Positions 9,885 to 19,111 are shown, counted from the first letter of the stretch. The stretch: DNA of 64,000 bases from CAZHNW01 sp942491575 (GCA_942491575.1 CALOBT010000031.1:1426001-1490000), one strand, 5' to 3'. Numbers and translations are program-made. The notes: a model not told the origin generated them from the sequence alone.

Positions 9885-10311
9885 GATATCTTCCTCAATT
9901 ATACTCACAAAGAATAATGCTGTTTTCTTTTTCTATGTTGAACAGCTTGTTCTCTGCCGGCACTGTCCCCACTATGCCGAAAAGGGATTTTTTCTGTCGT
10001 GCCATGCAAACTGGGGGCTCCCAAAGATACCGAAATTCAGTGCCCGGCCCCTGAACAGGGTCGAACAGGTTGTCTGGCTCGCCTTCGTGTTTCTGCTGTT
10101 TCTTTTTTATATTCCCTTCTTCGTAATAAGCCGGCAGTGGCTTTTGCTCGGTCTGACTACACTCAGCTTGTTTACCTTCGTGTGGACCGCCCGTCGCACC
10201 ATGTGCAACCGGTGCTATAACATCTCATGCCCGGTGAACTCTGTACCTGAAGATGTTAAGGAGGAGTTTTACCGTAAGTATCCTGAATTTGACGAAGCCC
10301 GGAGAGGGTGA
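9883..10311 (+). CDS. Small two-helix membrane protein with Cys motifs, uncharacterised
   Basis: About 142 residues. A Cys-containing head (LCRHCPHYAEKG, then a lone Cys in LSCHANWG) precedes two hydrophobic helices (about 65-85 and 88-105), and a second Cys pair follows (MCNRCYNISCPVN). The tail VPEDVKEEFYRKYPEF is hydrophilic. The arrangement of one CxxC on each side of a helical hairpin suggests a metal- or iron-sulfur-binding membrane protein. The start is uncertain: TTG 9874 and ATG 9883 both lie inside the hairpin, and later TTG codons are possible. No function is recognised. Confidence 0.55.
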   Translation: MISSSIILTKNNAVFFFYVEQLVLCRHCPHYAEKGFFLSCHANWGLPKIPKFSARPLNRVEQVVWLAFVFLLFLFYIPFFVISRQWLLLGLTTLSLFTFVWTARRTMCNRCYNISCPVNSVPEDVKEEFYRKYPEFDEARRG

Positions 10312-10373
10312 GGTGAGAAAACTTTAGGTATAAAAAAATTATGAGGATTTTTTGGGGGGGGAAGTTTAAGGCA

Positions 10374-10399
10374 GCCGACGCCGATGTTTTGGCGCCGGC
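10374..10399. terminator. GC-rich hairpin between convergent genes
   Basis: Arms GCCGACGCC (10374-10382) and GGCGCCGGC (10391-10399) pair with a single A-C mismatch around an 8-base loop. It sits between the plus-strand membrane protein and the minus-strand lipoprotein gene, a natural place for a shared terminator. No strong T run is present on either side. Confidence 0.4.
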
Positions 10400-10442
10400 G
10401 GTATAATCAATTACAAACCGAACACGCGGCAGAATGGCGACC

Positions 10443-11579
10443 TCATTCTATCGGATCTGGAGTAAAATTTTGTCCATGAACAGAGACAATCTCAGGACAT
10501 TTGTACTTACTGGAACCGGGTTCTCCTGAACCACCTTCGCCAGCATCGGTTTCTTTTACTCCTATTTGAAACATTACTCCCATTGCAATAACGGAAGTCA
10601 TAGGATCTTCCGGCATGGAAGGCTCTGGACGCCACATTGCTGTTTGCCAGTTTGAATTAAAATTTGTGATACCAGTATCACCATCAAATATAAAGGCTTC
10701 ATAATCAGTATCTATTTCAAGTACATCACCAGCGATTGTCATCCCCAGAGCTCCGTCATCATCATCCCAGGTGCCTGGATTGACGGTGTGTGAAGTCCCG
10801 TCATTTTGATATTGAATGACTTTTGTTCCGTTTACAATCGCAGATATTGTTGGACCATGTGTCTCGTCCGCATCATTATGAATTCTTAGTGTAACGGTGT
10901 GTATTCCTTTTTCCAGCTCGGTCAGGTTTGGATCAAGGGGATCAACTGAAGGATCTACAGCCTCTATTCCTGTTACATCAGCACACGCCATTACATGACC
11001 AGTTTTTGCATCAGGATCATAGTTTTGAACCAAAATAACATTTTCATGAAGTCCAGTTTGAAGATCGAGGCCTGAGCCTGTTTGAGGAAAAGCTTCTGTT
11101 GGGAATACCATCAGCATTAAAGCCCCATATGGTTCTTCTCCCGCTAAAAAAAGTATAGGCAGAATGACGCCCTGAGGTGCATTTTTGGGACTTAATCCTG
11201 GTGCAATTGTCTTTGTGTCATCAGTAAATCTGAATTTTACTGTATATTCAAATGGGATATTGTAGCTTGCGGGTTCATCAAGGTTAAGATTAGGTGATTG
11301 AAGGGCATAAAAAACCGCAGGCATATCCGGTACCATGTAAAGTCCATCACTGCGTACTGGTGCAGTTAACATTCCATTTTCATTTACCGGGTAGGACACA
11401 CCCTGGAAATCATTGTAGGTATTACTGCCAATTGTTGAGAAATTTAAATCATATGTTGGATCATTCAGGTCAAGGACACTTCCGCTTTTATCCGGATTAT
11501 TTAAATCCATCACTGTACCCTTGCAGGATACGGCAGCTAAGGCCGTCAGTATAAGTAAAATTGTTATCAGTTTTTTCAT
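10443..11579 (-). CDS. Predicted outer-membrane lipoprotein, uncharacterised
   Basis: 378 residues. The N-terminus is a lipoprotein signal: MKK, a hydrophobic core, then LAAVSC with the lipidated cysteine at residue 19. The mature part begins with two similar Asp/Asn-rich stretches (VMDLNNPDKS and VLDLNDPTYD) and continues as a beta-rich domain containing EYTVKFRFTDD and HTVTLRIHNDADE. These look like a concanavalin/laminin-G-type sandwich, but that is a guess. It lies 12 bases downstream of a beta-barrel gene on the same strand, so the two are probably one transcript and may work together at the outer membrane. No specific function is recognised. Confidence 0.65.
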   Translation of the reverse strand: MKKLITILLILTALAAVSCKGTVMDLNNPDKSGSVLDLNDPTYDLNFSTIGSNTYNDFQGVSYPVNENGMLTAPVRSDGLYMVPDMPAVFYALQSPNLNLDEPASYNIPFEYTVKFRFTDDTKTIAPGLSPKNAPQGVILPILFLAGEEPYGALMLMVFPTEAFPQTGSGLDLQTGLHENVILVQNYDPDAKTGHVMACADVTGIEAVDPSVDPLDPNLTELEKGIHTVTLRIHNDADETHGPTISAIVNGTKVIQYQNDGTSHTVNPGTWDDDDGALGMTIAGDVLEIDTDYEAFIFDGDTGITNFNSNWQTAMWRPEPSMPEDPMTSVIAMGVMFQIGVKETDAGEGGSGEPGSSKYKCPEIVSVHGQNFTPDPIE

Positions 11580-11591
11580 TGTCTTCCCCCC

Positions 11592-12659
11592 TTAGAAAAG
11601 AAGTCCGTCAAAGTAATATTTGACACCGAATTTAAAGAGGCTGCCCCCGATAAGGTCAGGGTAGGCGAAGCGCTCAACAAATTCAGGATCGTAGGCCGCT
11701 GCGGTGGGGCCCCCCACTGCCATTGTCATTGCTTCCTTTGCTGTGGTACTGAATTCTTTGTCAGCAAAAACAGTCTGCATTGTGCCCCCCATGTAGTATT
11801 CAACCGTCACGGCGAGATCTCGCCAGACAAAGACTTCAAAGCCGAGGAGCATGTTGACGGAAATTCCGTAGGTGGTGAATTGAATATTTTCGTTGAGGGC
11901 ATCCGTAACCATCTTGGCATCTTCACCGGGGTATGAAGTAAGAAAGGCAACGTACCGGGAGTCTGCCTTAACGTTTATGCTGAAACCTCCATGAAACCAT
12001 GAGAGTCCCAGGCCTCCGTATATTTTTGCATGTTTTCCGAACTGCCAGCAGACACCGACGGTGAAGGGTATCTCCATCCAGCTTGAATCCCACGTGGTAG
12101 CCATACTTCCCCCTTCGAATCCCCCTGGAATAATGGGAAAGCCGCTTGCGGCTGCCACCTGGTCAGGACCTTGACCGAGTACGAGATTCTGTTCTCCCCC
12201 TGCAATTTTAAATGTATAGTCGAAACCGAGTCTGAAAAATACGGGTATATCCAGGTGATGCAGCAGGTCATACCATGCATAGAAGCCGAGGTCGATTCCG
12301 ATGAGGGGGCCGCCCTCCTGGAAATCGCTCAGTATCTGCAGTGGAGCCGCGTTGGTTCCCTGGGATGAATACTGGGTAAGGGCCATGTCCTTATCGGACA
12401 TGAGCAGCATCGAAATATTTGAATTCGCGGCAAGACTGTCTGAGTTCAGGTCTACTACACCGCTGTCTGCAATGGATCCACCGAGGCCGCTCATATCTGC
12501 GGCGATACCGAAAGAGAAACCGAATGCCAGTGAGTCAAAGGCTGAATTATTTTTTGATCCCTTCAGGTCCATTGGTATTCTTCGACCGTAGGCAGCTGAA
12601 GAGAGGAAGGCAACAATGCACAGCAGTGCCGCCCACCGTAAGGTAGTTTTTTTCATCAA
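11592..12659 (-). CDS. Predicted outer-membrane beta-barrel protein
   Basis: 355 residues with a cleavable signal peptide (basic start, hydrophobic core 8-22, AYG site). The rest shows alternating hydrophobic strands typical of small barrels, such as FFRLGFDYTFKIAG, IPFTVGVCWQF, AKIYGGLGLSWFHGG and VTVEYYMGG. The final strand SLFKFGVKYYFDGLLF ends in phenylalanine, the usual BAM recognition feature. A strong GGAGG ribosome site precedes the ATG. It is the first gene of a two-gene unit with the lipoprotein. What it transports or binds is not visible. Confidence 0.65.
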   Translation of the reverse strand: MMKKTTLRWAALLCIVAFLSSAAYGRRIPMDLKGSKNNSAFDSLAFGFSFGIAADMSGLGGSIADSGVVDLNSDSLAANSNISMLLMSDKDMALTQYSSQGTNAAPLQILSDFQEGGPLIGIDLGFYAWYDLLHHLDIPVFFRLGFDYTFKIAGGEQNLVLGQGPDQVAAASGFPIIPGGFEGGSMATTWDSSWMEIPFTVGVCWQFGKHAKIYGGLGLSWFHGGFSINVKADSRYVAFLTSYPGEDAKMVTDALNENIQFTTYGISVNMLLGFEVFVWRDLAVTVEYYMGGTMQTVFADKEFSTTAKEAMTMAVGGPTAAAYDPEFVERFAYPDLIGGSLFKFGVKYYFDGLLF

Positions 12660-13174
12660 AGTCCTCCATATCTTAACTTAAAACTAAACCGGACAGACGG
12701 TCTTATGTCGTGAGCGCAAAAAAAATTGCTCGTTCCTCTTTACACAAAACCGGTGAAAGAACCGTCTTATTTTTTTTTATCCGGGAAGCACACGATGACG
12801 CATATATAGTACTATAGACGCTATTGGCGTACTTGTAACATATTTTCATTTTGATGAAAACTGTCAAATTGTTTTCAGCTTCCATCAGAAAATGCCTAAA
12901 GTGTCACTCATCATTATATAGACTAAAGTGTCACTTATTAACTATATAGAATGATAAATATGCCCTTTATGCGGGAACTTTTTTAGTTAGTAAAAATAAA
13001 GTATTCACGAATGCGGTATAGTGTCACATTTGTCCTGCAAATGATTTTTTTAAAAAGACCTTGTGTGTCAGAAAAATTATGTAAATATTTCAGTATCTCA
13101 ATTTTGCAGATAAACATATGAAACGATAAGCAGGCAAAATAAATTATTGCTTTGTTGAAAAAGGAATAAATATC
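12660..13174. other. Divergent intergenic region with repeats
   Basis: 515 bases between the minus-strand barrel gene and the plus-strand CheR gene. The minus-strand leader contains complementary stretches AGACGGT (about 12693-12699) and ACCGTCT (about 12758-12764) that could fold into a long-range stem. The middle holds tandem repeats with GTGTCAC, listed separately. No gene is seen. Confidence 0.5.
12896..12950. repeat. Two tandem 27/28-bp repeats with GTGTCAC core
   Basis: Unit 1 (12896-12922) and unit 2 (12923-12950) both run from CTAAAGTGTCACT to ATATAGA and differ at a few positions. A third GTGTCAC with the same TA-rich left flank occurs at 13021-13027. They could be operator sites or the ends of a lost insertion element. 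Confidence 0.7.
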
Positions 13175-13990
13175 ATGGCCCCCTCACAAATTCAAAACTG
13201 CACGGAATTTCTTCAGGAGGTACTGCCTCAACTGAGGATGCAGTGGAAGGGATTCCGTAAGGTGCGGCGCCAGGTCTGCAGACGGATCGCCGCAAGGATG
13301 TCTGAACTTTCCCTGTCAACTTTTGATGAATACTACAGGTACCTGCAGGAAAATGAAGGAGAATGGTTTCATCTCGACACCCTGTGCCGCATAACGATAT
13401 CCCGTTTTTATCGCGACGGGAAAGTCTTTGACTGTATCCGGCATGAAGTGCTGCCTGAACTGAAGGACCGGGCCTTCAGAGAAAAAAGAACTTCCGTCAG
13501 CTGTCTCAGTATCGGCTGCGCTTCCGGCGAGGAAGTCTACAGTCTCTCCTGCCTCTGGCACTCCATGGATCCAAACATTGATATCACGATAACAGGAATC
13601 GATGTTAATGAAAACATGCTCCGCCGCGCCCGCAACGGAGTTTATGAAAAACAGTCCTTCAGGGACATGCCTTCTGTTCTGCTGGAACAATGTTTCGAAC
13701 ATAAAAATAAGAAATATTTTTTAAAGGAAGTTTATCGCCGTGGTACCAGTTTCATTTGCCGTGATATCAGGGAATGGCTTCCGGAAAAAACTTTTGACAT
13801 TATTCTATGCCGTAATCTGGTTTTCATGTATTATGATGAGACACTGCAGAAAGAAATGCTCTTGAAAATTTTGCAGTGTATGCATGGGGGAAGTTTTCTC
13901 ATACTGGGAAACCATGAAAAACTGCCCGTTGCAGTCAATGATTTGAAAAAGTATAAAGGGCAGGAGTTGATTTACCTTTTTGAAAAATAA
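13175..13990 (+). CDS. cheR: CheR-type SAM-dependent methyltransferase, orphan
   Basis: 271 residues. CheR enzymes transfer a methyl group from SAM to receptor glutamates. An all-alpha N-terminal domain (about 1-85) is followed by the Rossmann domain. Motifs: TISRFYRD (the usual T-x-FFRd site), SIGCASGEEVYSL (SAM loop), LCRNLVFMYYDE (normally CRNV-IYF) and GSFLILGNHEKL. The substitutions suggest a divergent subgroup outside classical chemotaxis. It has no neighbouring receptor, CheB or CheW; a second CheR with TPRs lies at 32 kb. A clear hairpin terminator follows. The substrate is unknown. Confidence 0.8.
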   Translation: MAPSQIQNCTEFLQEVLPQLRMQWKGFRKVRRQVCRRIAARMSELSLSTFDEYYRYLQENEGEWFHLDTLCRITISRFYRDGKVFDCIRHEVLPELKDRAFREKRTSVSCLSIGCASGEEVYSLSCLWHSMDPNIDITITGIDVNENMLRRARNGVYEKQSFRDMPSVLLEQCFEHKNKKYFLKEVYRRGTSFICRDIREWLPEKTFDIILCRNLVFMYYDETLQKEMLLKILQCMHGGSFLILGNHEKLPVAVNDLKKYKGQELIYLFEK

Positions 13991-13993
13991 GAC

Positions 13994-14027
13994 GTGACGA
14001 GTGCCTGCTTCAGGGGCCACTCGTCAC
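13994..14027 (+). terminator. Terminator hairpin after orphan cheR
   Basis: Perfect 10-bp arms GTGACGAGTG (13994-14003) and CACTCGTCAC (14018-14027) with a 14-base loop lie 3 bases after the stop. A moderately T-rich stretch follows on the plus strand. It can serve both convergent genes. Confidence 0.65.
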
Positions 14028-14083
14028 ATCTCTTATATTTCCTGTCATGAAAAAATTCCAAGATTATTATTTTAACTTCCTGT

Positions 14084-14656
14084 TTAAAAAAGTTTCTTAA
14101 ACTTCTTTCGCTTCTTGATTTTATCGAAGGCCTTCCCCCCCTGTTTCTTTACCTGCTTTTTAATTTCACCCCACGGAATAGGGAAGGTTTGTTTCACCGT
14201 GATGGCAATTGGAGTCTTTAATGTAATGGTGCCGATCATAATAGTCATGTAGACTTTTGCCTCAATTGTGATGTTTTCAGGTCTCCTGGATGCTGCCTTC
14301 AGGGTCTTGCCAAAGTCAACCTTCAGCCTGATTTTTTCTGTCTTTTTTTCCCCGGCGGGTATTCTTACAAAGCGGGGGTGACTGATTTTTGATGTCTTAT
14401 ACCTGTCAAGGTAGATATCTCCTTCGACCCTGTCGAGGGCCACTTCTGACCCCGCCCTGTTGGTTATTTCAAGGTAACCGTCGAAATGGACCCATTTCGG
14501 TTTCAGACCCTTGAGGCTGACTTTAACGAGTTCCAGTTTCTTGAAATCGTACTTGCATTTTGCCAGATTTTTACGGGCCTGAATATTCTGCTGGAGTGTA
14601 CCGCAGGAGGTTGAGAAGAGAGAGAGTAACGCTATGAGGATAAGTGCTTTTTTCAT
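14084..14656 (-). CDS. LEA14-like (WHy-type) lipoprotein
   Basis: 190 residues. The lipoprotein signal ends at LFSTSC with the lipidated Cys at residue 18. The mature part (about 40-150) has the pattern of the LEA type 2 / water-stress domain: LKPKWVHFDGYLEITN, a conserved-type strand pair with VALDRVEGDIYLD, and repeated beta strands up to TLKTPIAITVK. The C-terminus is very basic (KKQVKKQGG, KIKKRKKFKKLF) and could contact membrane phosphates. A GGAG ribosome site precedes the ATG. It stands alone between two convergently or divergently placed genes. An envelope role is inferred. Confidence 0.6.
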   Translation of the reverse strand: MKKALILIALLSLFSTSCGTLQQNIQARKNLAKCKYDFKKLELVKVSLKGLKPKWVHFDGYLEITNRAGSEVALDRVEGDIYLDRYKTSKISHPRFVRIPAGEKKTEKIRLKVDFGKTLKAASRRPENITIEAKVYMTIMIGTITLKTPIAITVKQTFPIPWGEIKKQVKKQGGKAFDKIKKRKKFKKLF

Positions 14657-14829
14657 GATATTTCTCCTTCATTAGTTTGGACGAGTAAAATAACATATTT
14701 TCAGCGGATGTCAAACAGTTTAAACTCCAGAGGCTCTGAGCAACTTCTCCTGCGGTTTTTGGGCTTTTTCTGCAACTTTATCCCCAAAATCTGTATATTT
14801 ACTATAACAGTGCTTATAAATTTTCCGTC

Positions 14830-15663
14830 GTGATGAATATGAAAAGGAAGCACTCTCTTTTTTTGCTGGTTTTTCTGCTCCTCGGTGGCGATACCGGTAC
14901 CCGGGAGAGGGGATCATATGTACTGCTTTATCATTCTTTTCTTGGTAAGAGTGAGTATGTTACTGATGTTTCAAAGGAAGATCTGAAGGCGCAACTGTTG
15001 AAACTGAAAAAACAGGGCTTTCGTTTTGTCTCATTCAATGATATAATTAAAAACAAAATTTCCGGTACCAAAAATATCCTGATTACAATAGATGACGGCA
15101 ACCGAAGCATTTATCCCGTTTATAAAAAAGTATTGAAGCCCATGGGGATCAAACCACTTCTGGGAATCTATGTTCATTCAATCGGACGCATTCCTGCCCT
15201 GCTGACGTGGGAAATGCTGAAGGAGCTCGCCGATGATGGTTGTGAAATAGCCTCTCATGGCTACTACCATTTTTATCTTGATGAGAAACTTTATAAAACA
15301 AACCGGCGCGCCTTTCTGAAAGAAATTATTGCCTCGAAGGAAATGCTTGAAATGAAACTCAATAAAAAAATCACGGTTTTTATGTATCCCTACGGTGTAG
15401 TCTATGAAAATGCCAGGATAGAATTAAAAAGGGCGGGGTACCGGTATGCCTTTAACCTGAAATGGGGATTTGTACATATTCCCATTGAGAATAACAGGGA
15501 TGTATTTGATTTGCCTCGATATATGGTGATGGATAACTGGGACAGGATTTATCTTTCAATCATGTGGAAGGAAAGAAAACGGGAGAAAATTAATAAGGAT
15601 AAGTTAATGAAGCTGCCTCCTTTGAAGCAGGGTAAAAATCTAAAAAACAACTCCTACCCGTAA
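14830..15663 (+). CDS. Polysaccharide deacetylase (NodB homology)
   Basis: 277 residues with a hydrophobic N-terminal export signal. NodB-fold enzymes remove N- or O-acetyl groups from glycans in the envelope using a metal. Motif 1 is TIDDGN (the catalytic Asp pair), motif 2 is SHGYYH (metal-binding histidines, usually H-S/T-x3-H), and motif 3 is MYPYG. The start is GTG 14830 or ATG 14833; no clear ribosome site decides. The last 24 bases overlap the end of the convergent minus-strand gene. The substrate could be peptidoglycan or an exopolysaccharide; the context does not say. Confidence 0.8.
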   Translation: MMNMKRKHSLFLLVFLLLGGDTGTRERGSYVLLYHSFLGKSEYVTDVSKEDLKAQLLKLKKQGFRFVSFNDIIKNKISGTKNILITIDDGNRSIYPVYKKVLKPMGIKPLLGIYVHSIGRIPALLTWEMLKELADDGCEIASHGYYHFYLDEKLYKTNRRAFLKEIIASKEMLEMKLNKKITVFMYPYGVVYENARIELKRAGYRYAFNLKWGFVHIPIENNRDVFDLPRYMVMDNWDRIYLSIMWKERKREKINKDKLMKLPPLKQGKNLKNNSYP

Positions 15664-17013
15664 GAGACCCAAAAGGCTGTCGAAGTTTTTTGATATATAG
15701 AAAATGTTATAATACTGTACACCCGTCTCCAGAAAAACCATATCCGCGATGTTGAATCGAATGGATCCTCCTCCGTAGAGATAGGGATCATTTGACTTCA
15801 GGTCCCCCAGGGCGGTATCCTTGATTGTTGACTGGGTGAGGCCGCCGCCCCCACGCAGTATAACATGAAAGACATTTGTAATTTCAAAGGTAAAGGTGAG
15901 GCCGAGACCATAATTGAAGGTGACAAGGTCGTAGCTGTTGTTTACTTCATTTTTGAAATTCATGTAGATAAATTCACTCTCGATACCCATGATGTTTACC
16001 ACCGGTATATCTTCGAAGAGCAGGGGATTCCATGTAACGTAGAAATGTCCCCCCAGGAAATTTGAATCGACGCTTGAAAATCCCGGAAAGGAAATTACCG
16101 GCGAGAAACCGAAGTATATGCCCATAGTGTTAAAAATTCTGAAGCTGTCAGAAACGACGGCATTATTATCTCCGGGATTCATCACAACCAGGTCATAGAG
16201 ACCGCTGTCGTTCTTTGAGGGATCAAGGGTCAACTCGAGGGTTGTCGTATCTTTGCGAATTATCTTCCGGGGACGGATCATTGTAGAGCCCTTGCGGAAA
16301 AAGGCGGAACATCCCTTCAGAAAACGTTTCCCCTTTATTGTGATTTTGGAAACTTCATCAGTCTGGTTGAGGCGTGAAGGCGATACATGGTCAACCTCCG
16401 GATTGGCGGTTACCTGGAATATCTGTTTTGCCACTATTGAATTGTCCCCGGGATTGATTATGGCAAGGTCAAAGAAACCTCCCGGAAGGGATTCGGAATC
16501 AATGGGGATCACAATGCGTTCAAAGGATTTGCGCACGAAGGAAATATTCTTCAGCTCCTTTCCATTCTTCAGCAGTTTAACCTGAAGGTTCTCCATGAAG
16601 TTGTCGCCTTTAACGGTGACTTCCAGTTTTCCGTCTTCCGGGGATATCTTGTCCGGAAAGGCGGAGTCGAATTCAGGTTTTAGTGATCTTTTTATGGTAA
16701 AGTTGAACCACTTGCTCCAGCGGCTTGTTTTCTGGAATTTATTTATTGCCGCAACCCTTCCCCGGTAGGTGCCGTAGGGGAGGCGGAAATTGACTGCCGG
16801 TGCCTGGGTATTTCTGCGGATCAGAATTTTTCCCTCCAGGTTTGAGATTTGTACACTGTAGGCGATGGCACCGGGTACCTTTTTCCATTTAAAGCTGGCC
16901 TGGCGGGGCGGCGCCGCATCGACTGTTCCCGCAAGTATCTGCAGGAACATCATGACCGCCACTGTTGTGATTACCAGTGAGCCCCGGGGCTGTTTTTGTT
17001 TATCTCTGTCCAT
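15640..17013 (-). CDS. Exported FN3/TIG-repeat protein with C-terminal beta-barrel
   Basis: 457 residues. A signal segment (about 10-33, ending VDA) leads into an FN3-like domain (about 35-105, with FKWKKVPGAIAYSVQIS). Two IPT/TIG-like repeats follow (about 115-205 and 207-295), each with a G-D/K-x-F core (VKGDNFMENLQV, IKGKRFLKGCSA) and ending in the shared phrase DLxxxNPGDN. The last 150 residues form beta strands typical of an 8-strand outer-membrane barrel (LGLTFTFEITNVFHVILRGGGG, finishing LLRVGVVF). It is the last gene of the cyclase-FecR operon, 5 bases after the FecR gene. An outer-membrane surface or anchoring role is inferred. Confidence 0.65.
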   Translation of the reverse strand: MDRDKQKQPRGSLVITTVAVMMFLQILAGTVDAAPPRQASFKWKKVPGAIAYSVQISNLEGKILIRRNTQAPAVNFRLPYGTYRGRVAAINKFQKTSRWSKWFNFTIKRSLKPEFDSAFPDKISPEDGKLEVTVKGDNFMENLQVKLLKNGKELKNISFVRKSFERIVIPIDSESLPGGFFDLAIINPGDNSIVAKQIFQVTANPEVDHVSPSRLNQTDEVSKITIKGKRFLKGCSAFFRKGSTMIRPRKIIRKDTTTLELTLDPSKNDSGLYDLVVMNPGDNNAVVSDSFRIFNTMGIYFGFSPVISFPGFSSVDSNFLGGHFYVTWNPLLFEDIPVVNIMGIESEFIYMNFKNEVNNSYDLVTFNYGLGLTFTFEITNVFHVILRGGGGLTQSTIKDTALGDLKSNDPYLYGGGSIRFNIADMVFLETGVQYYNIFYISKNFDSLLGLLRVGVVF

Positions 17014-17018
17014 AATAA

Positions 17019-19109
17019 CTATTCAATATATATAATATTTGGGGTGATGATTTCAGGATTTTGCAATTTCTGCTGTAATTTAAGAGAAAAGTATCTTTTT
17101 TGTGCTATACTCTGGCTGATCAGTGTATTTTTGCTCTTTTTTATCGATTGAACTTCAATGGAAAAATTACCCTCGTCGAGAAGCTGCATGTCCCGAATGG
17201 TGTAGCCGGGGGTTTCTACTTCCTTATCAATAATCTTTCGTGTAAATCCCTGTGCAAAATGAAATATTTTTACCCGGTAATGGGTTGCTCCAGCTGTTCT
17301 CCTCCAGGTAATTGGAACAACATTGAGCCGGGATACATCGATTACGCCGCCTTCCCGTGGATAGGTGATGACCGGTGGTGTCAGTGCCGTGGAAAGGGTG
17401 ACCGATGCAGTGTTGCTCCGGGTTATTATCTTATTCTGTCTGTCCAGAAGAGAAATTCGCCAGAAAAACCGGTCTGTTTTGGGGCGGGGAAGTTGAATGC
17501 CCGTTCCCGTAACGGGAGCCTTCTTGATAATATTTGAAAAATCCTTTTTATCAGAGAGCTCCAGGAGATATTTCCCGCCGTGATTCGGATCACGCCAGCT
17601 GAAGGATATATTTTTCAGCTTCTCATTCATGGCCAGTGCCGCTCCATCCGGGGGTGACACTGTTTCGATGGCGGCTATTCCCGTGACGCCGAAGGTGCGA
17701 ATTTTTGAAGGATAGAGGTTCCCTTCACGGTCAACACCTGTTATTCGCCAGTACCAGTTTCCCTTACTGAGCGAAGAGGGGAGCTGATAATATGAAGTGC
17801 GGATATTTGCCGTCACGGCTGTTGTTTTAAATTCTTTTGACGCGGCAATGTCTACCCGGTAGCTCAGCAGGTCATCATGGGGCTGCCAGTTAAAGAGCTG
17901 GCGGCCCTGGCGCAGAAAGAGTTCGCTCACACGGTAACCATCAGCAGGTTTCAACAGCTGCGGCGGGGGTATCGTTGCACTTTGCGCCAATGTGAATGTC
18001 CCAACGGGACTCTGGATTATTTCCTTTCCCGTGGCGAAGGGGTACACATTGACGACACGCCAGTACCATGTACCGGCCCCAAGGGACGCAGATGATATTG
18101 CTGGACTGTTGCTGGTCAGGGTTTTGGTCACTGAGGTAAATTTTCTATCATTTGAAATTTCCACACGATAGGAGCTGGCGGCATTTGATCCGGTCCAGCT
18201 GAATGGTATCATGGGCTGTGCTTTGACATAGTTGAAGGTTGCACCGTTTCGTGGAGAGATAAGCTGTTCCTTTGTTTCCTTTATTATGGTAAAGGAGCCA
18301 TTCTGGCTGAAAAGGGTTTTTGCTCCACGGTAACTTACACGCCAGAACCAGATACCCGGTTGGAGGGCAACTGCTTCCGCGGGGCGGAGTGACAGGCGAT
18401 TGATCGTTTTTCCCGTGAAACCCGGATTGCTGGAAATCTGGATTCGGTACGCTTTGTTCTGTTTTGACTTCCAGGAAAAGTTAACCCTCTGTCTGTTCCT
18501 GAAGGTCAAAAAATAGCTGTTAGCTGCCGGGGAGGTGAGGGTGAATTCCTTTTCCTTTATGCTGGTTTTATCCTTGCCGATTACCGCAACCTGGTTCTGA
18601 TCGATTTTTTTGCCACCGATAACCGCGCTTCCCTTTTCGATATTGAGGTTCAGTTTATCCTCTTTGGCGGCGAGGTTAAATTTTGACTTCCCCGCATTGA
18701 TGACGGTATTGCCCGCGGAGATTTTAAGATTTGCCGCGGATTTCGCACTGATGGAGCCGTGGGAGAAATTGATGTTGGCGCTTCCGGAAGCCAGGCTGAG
18801 GAGTACCAGGGTGCTCTCCTTTAATTCTATCTCCGAACCGTCTTCAAGCTTAATGATGGAGACGGAGTCTTTGTCGGTTCTGATTGAATCATAGTTGTAG
18901 ACCGTATCCTGACTGCTGACGTCTTCCCAGATAACCTCACCGGAATACTTCCGCTGGGTACTCTTTTTTTTGTAGAGGATGGTACCGATTTTCTTCCTTT
19001 CACCCCCCTCAACACGGGCTGTGAAGTCCTTATAGAGAGTGACTGACGCACCGGATATTATCACGGTACTGATCCCCACAACAATTATGTCTTTCAGTGC
19101 GAACTTCAT
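17019..19109 (-). CDS. FecR-domain protein with five Ig/FN3-like repeats
   Basis: 696 residues. A single N-terminal membrane helix (about 7-27) puts the rest in the periplasm. A FecR-type domain follows (about 60-185: VIWEDVSSQDTVYNYDSI, LEDGSEIELKESTLVLL). Then come five repeats of about 95 residues, each with a Trp-bearing strand such as NFSWKSKQNKAYRIQIS and a GxWYWRV or GIWFWRV strand. FecR classically relays outer-membrane signals to an ECF sigma factor, but none is encoded here. The gene sits 2 bases after the adenylate cyclase and 5 bases before the TIG/barrel gene, so the three products probably act together. Confidence 0.75.
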   Translation of the reverse strand: MKFALKDIIVVGISTVIISGASVTLYKDFTARVEGGERKKIGTILYKKKSTQRKYSGEVIWEDVSSQDTVYNYDSIRTDKDSVSIIKLEDGSEIELKESTLVLLSLASGSANINFSHGSISAKSAANLKISAGNTVINAGKSKFNLAAKEDKLNLNIEKGSAVIGGKKIDQNQVAVIGKDKTSIKEKEFTLTSPAANSYFLTFRNRQRVNFSWKSKQNKAYRIQISSNPGFTGKTINRLSLRPAEAVALQPGIWFWRVSYRGAKTLFSQNGSFTIIKETKEQLISPRNGATFNYVKAQPMIPFSWTGSNAASSYRVEISNDRKFTSVTKTLTSNSPAISSASLGAGTWYWRVVNVYPFATGKEIIQSPVGTFTLAQSATIPPPQLLKPADGYRVSELFLRQGRQLFNWQPHDDLLSYRVDIAASKEFKTTAVTANIRTSYYQLPSSLSKGNWYWRITGVDREGNLYPSKIRTFGVTGIAAIETVSPPDGAALAMNEKLKNISFSWRDPNHGGKYLLELSDKKDFSNIIKKAPVTGTGIQLPRPKTDRFFWRISLLDRQNKIITRSNTASVTLSTALTPPVITYPREGGVIDVSRLNVVPITWRRTAGATHYRVKIFHFAQGFTRKIIDKEVETPGYTIRDMQLLDEGNFSIEVQSIKKSKNTLISQSIAQKRYFSLKLQQKLQNPEIITPNIIYIE

Positions 19110-19111
19110 GA

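Noticed and set aside
12896..13027. CRISPR array
   Set aside because: Only two adjacent units without spacers, and no cas genes.
15640..15663. 24-base overlap of convergent genes as a frameshift sign
   Set aside because: Both reading frames look complete (deacetylase tail, final barrel strand); short convergent overlaps are common.
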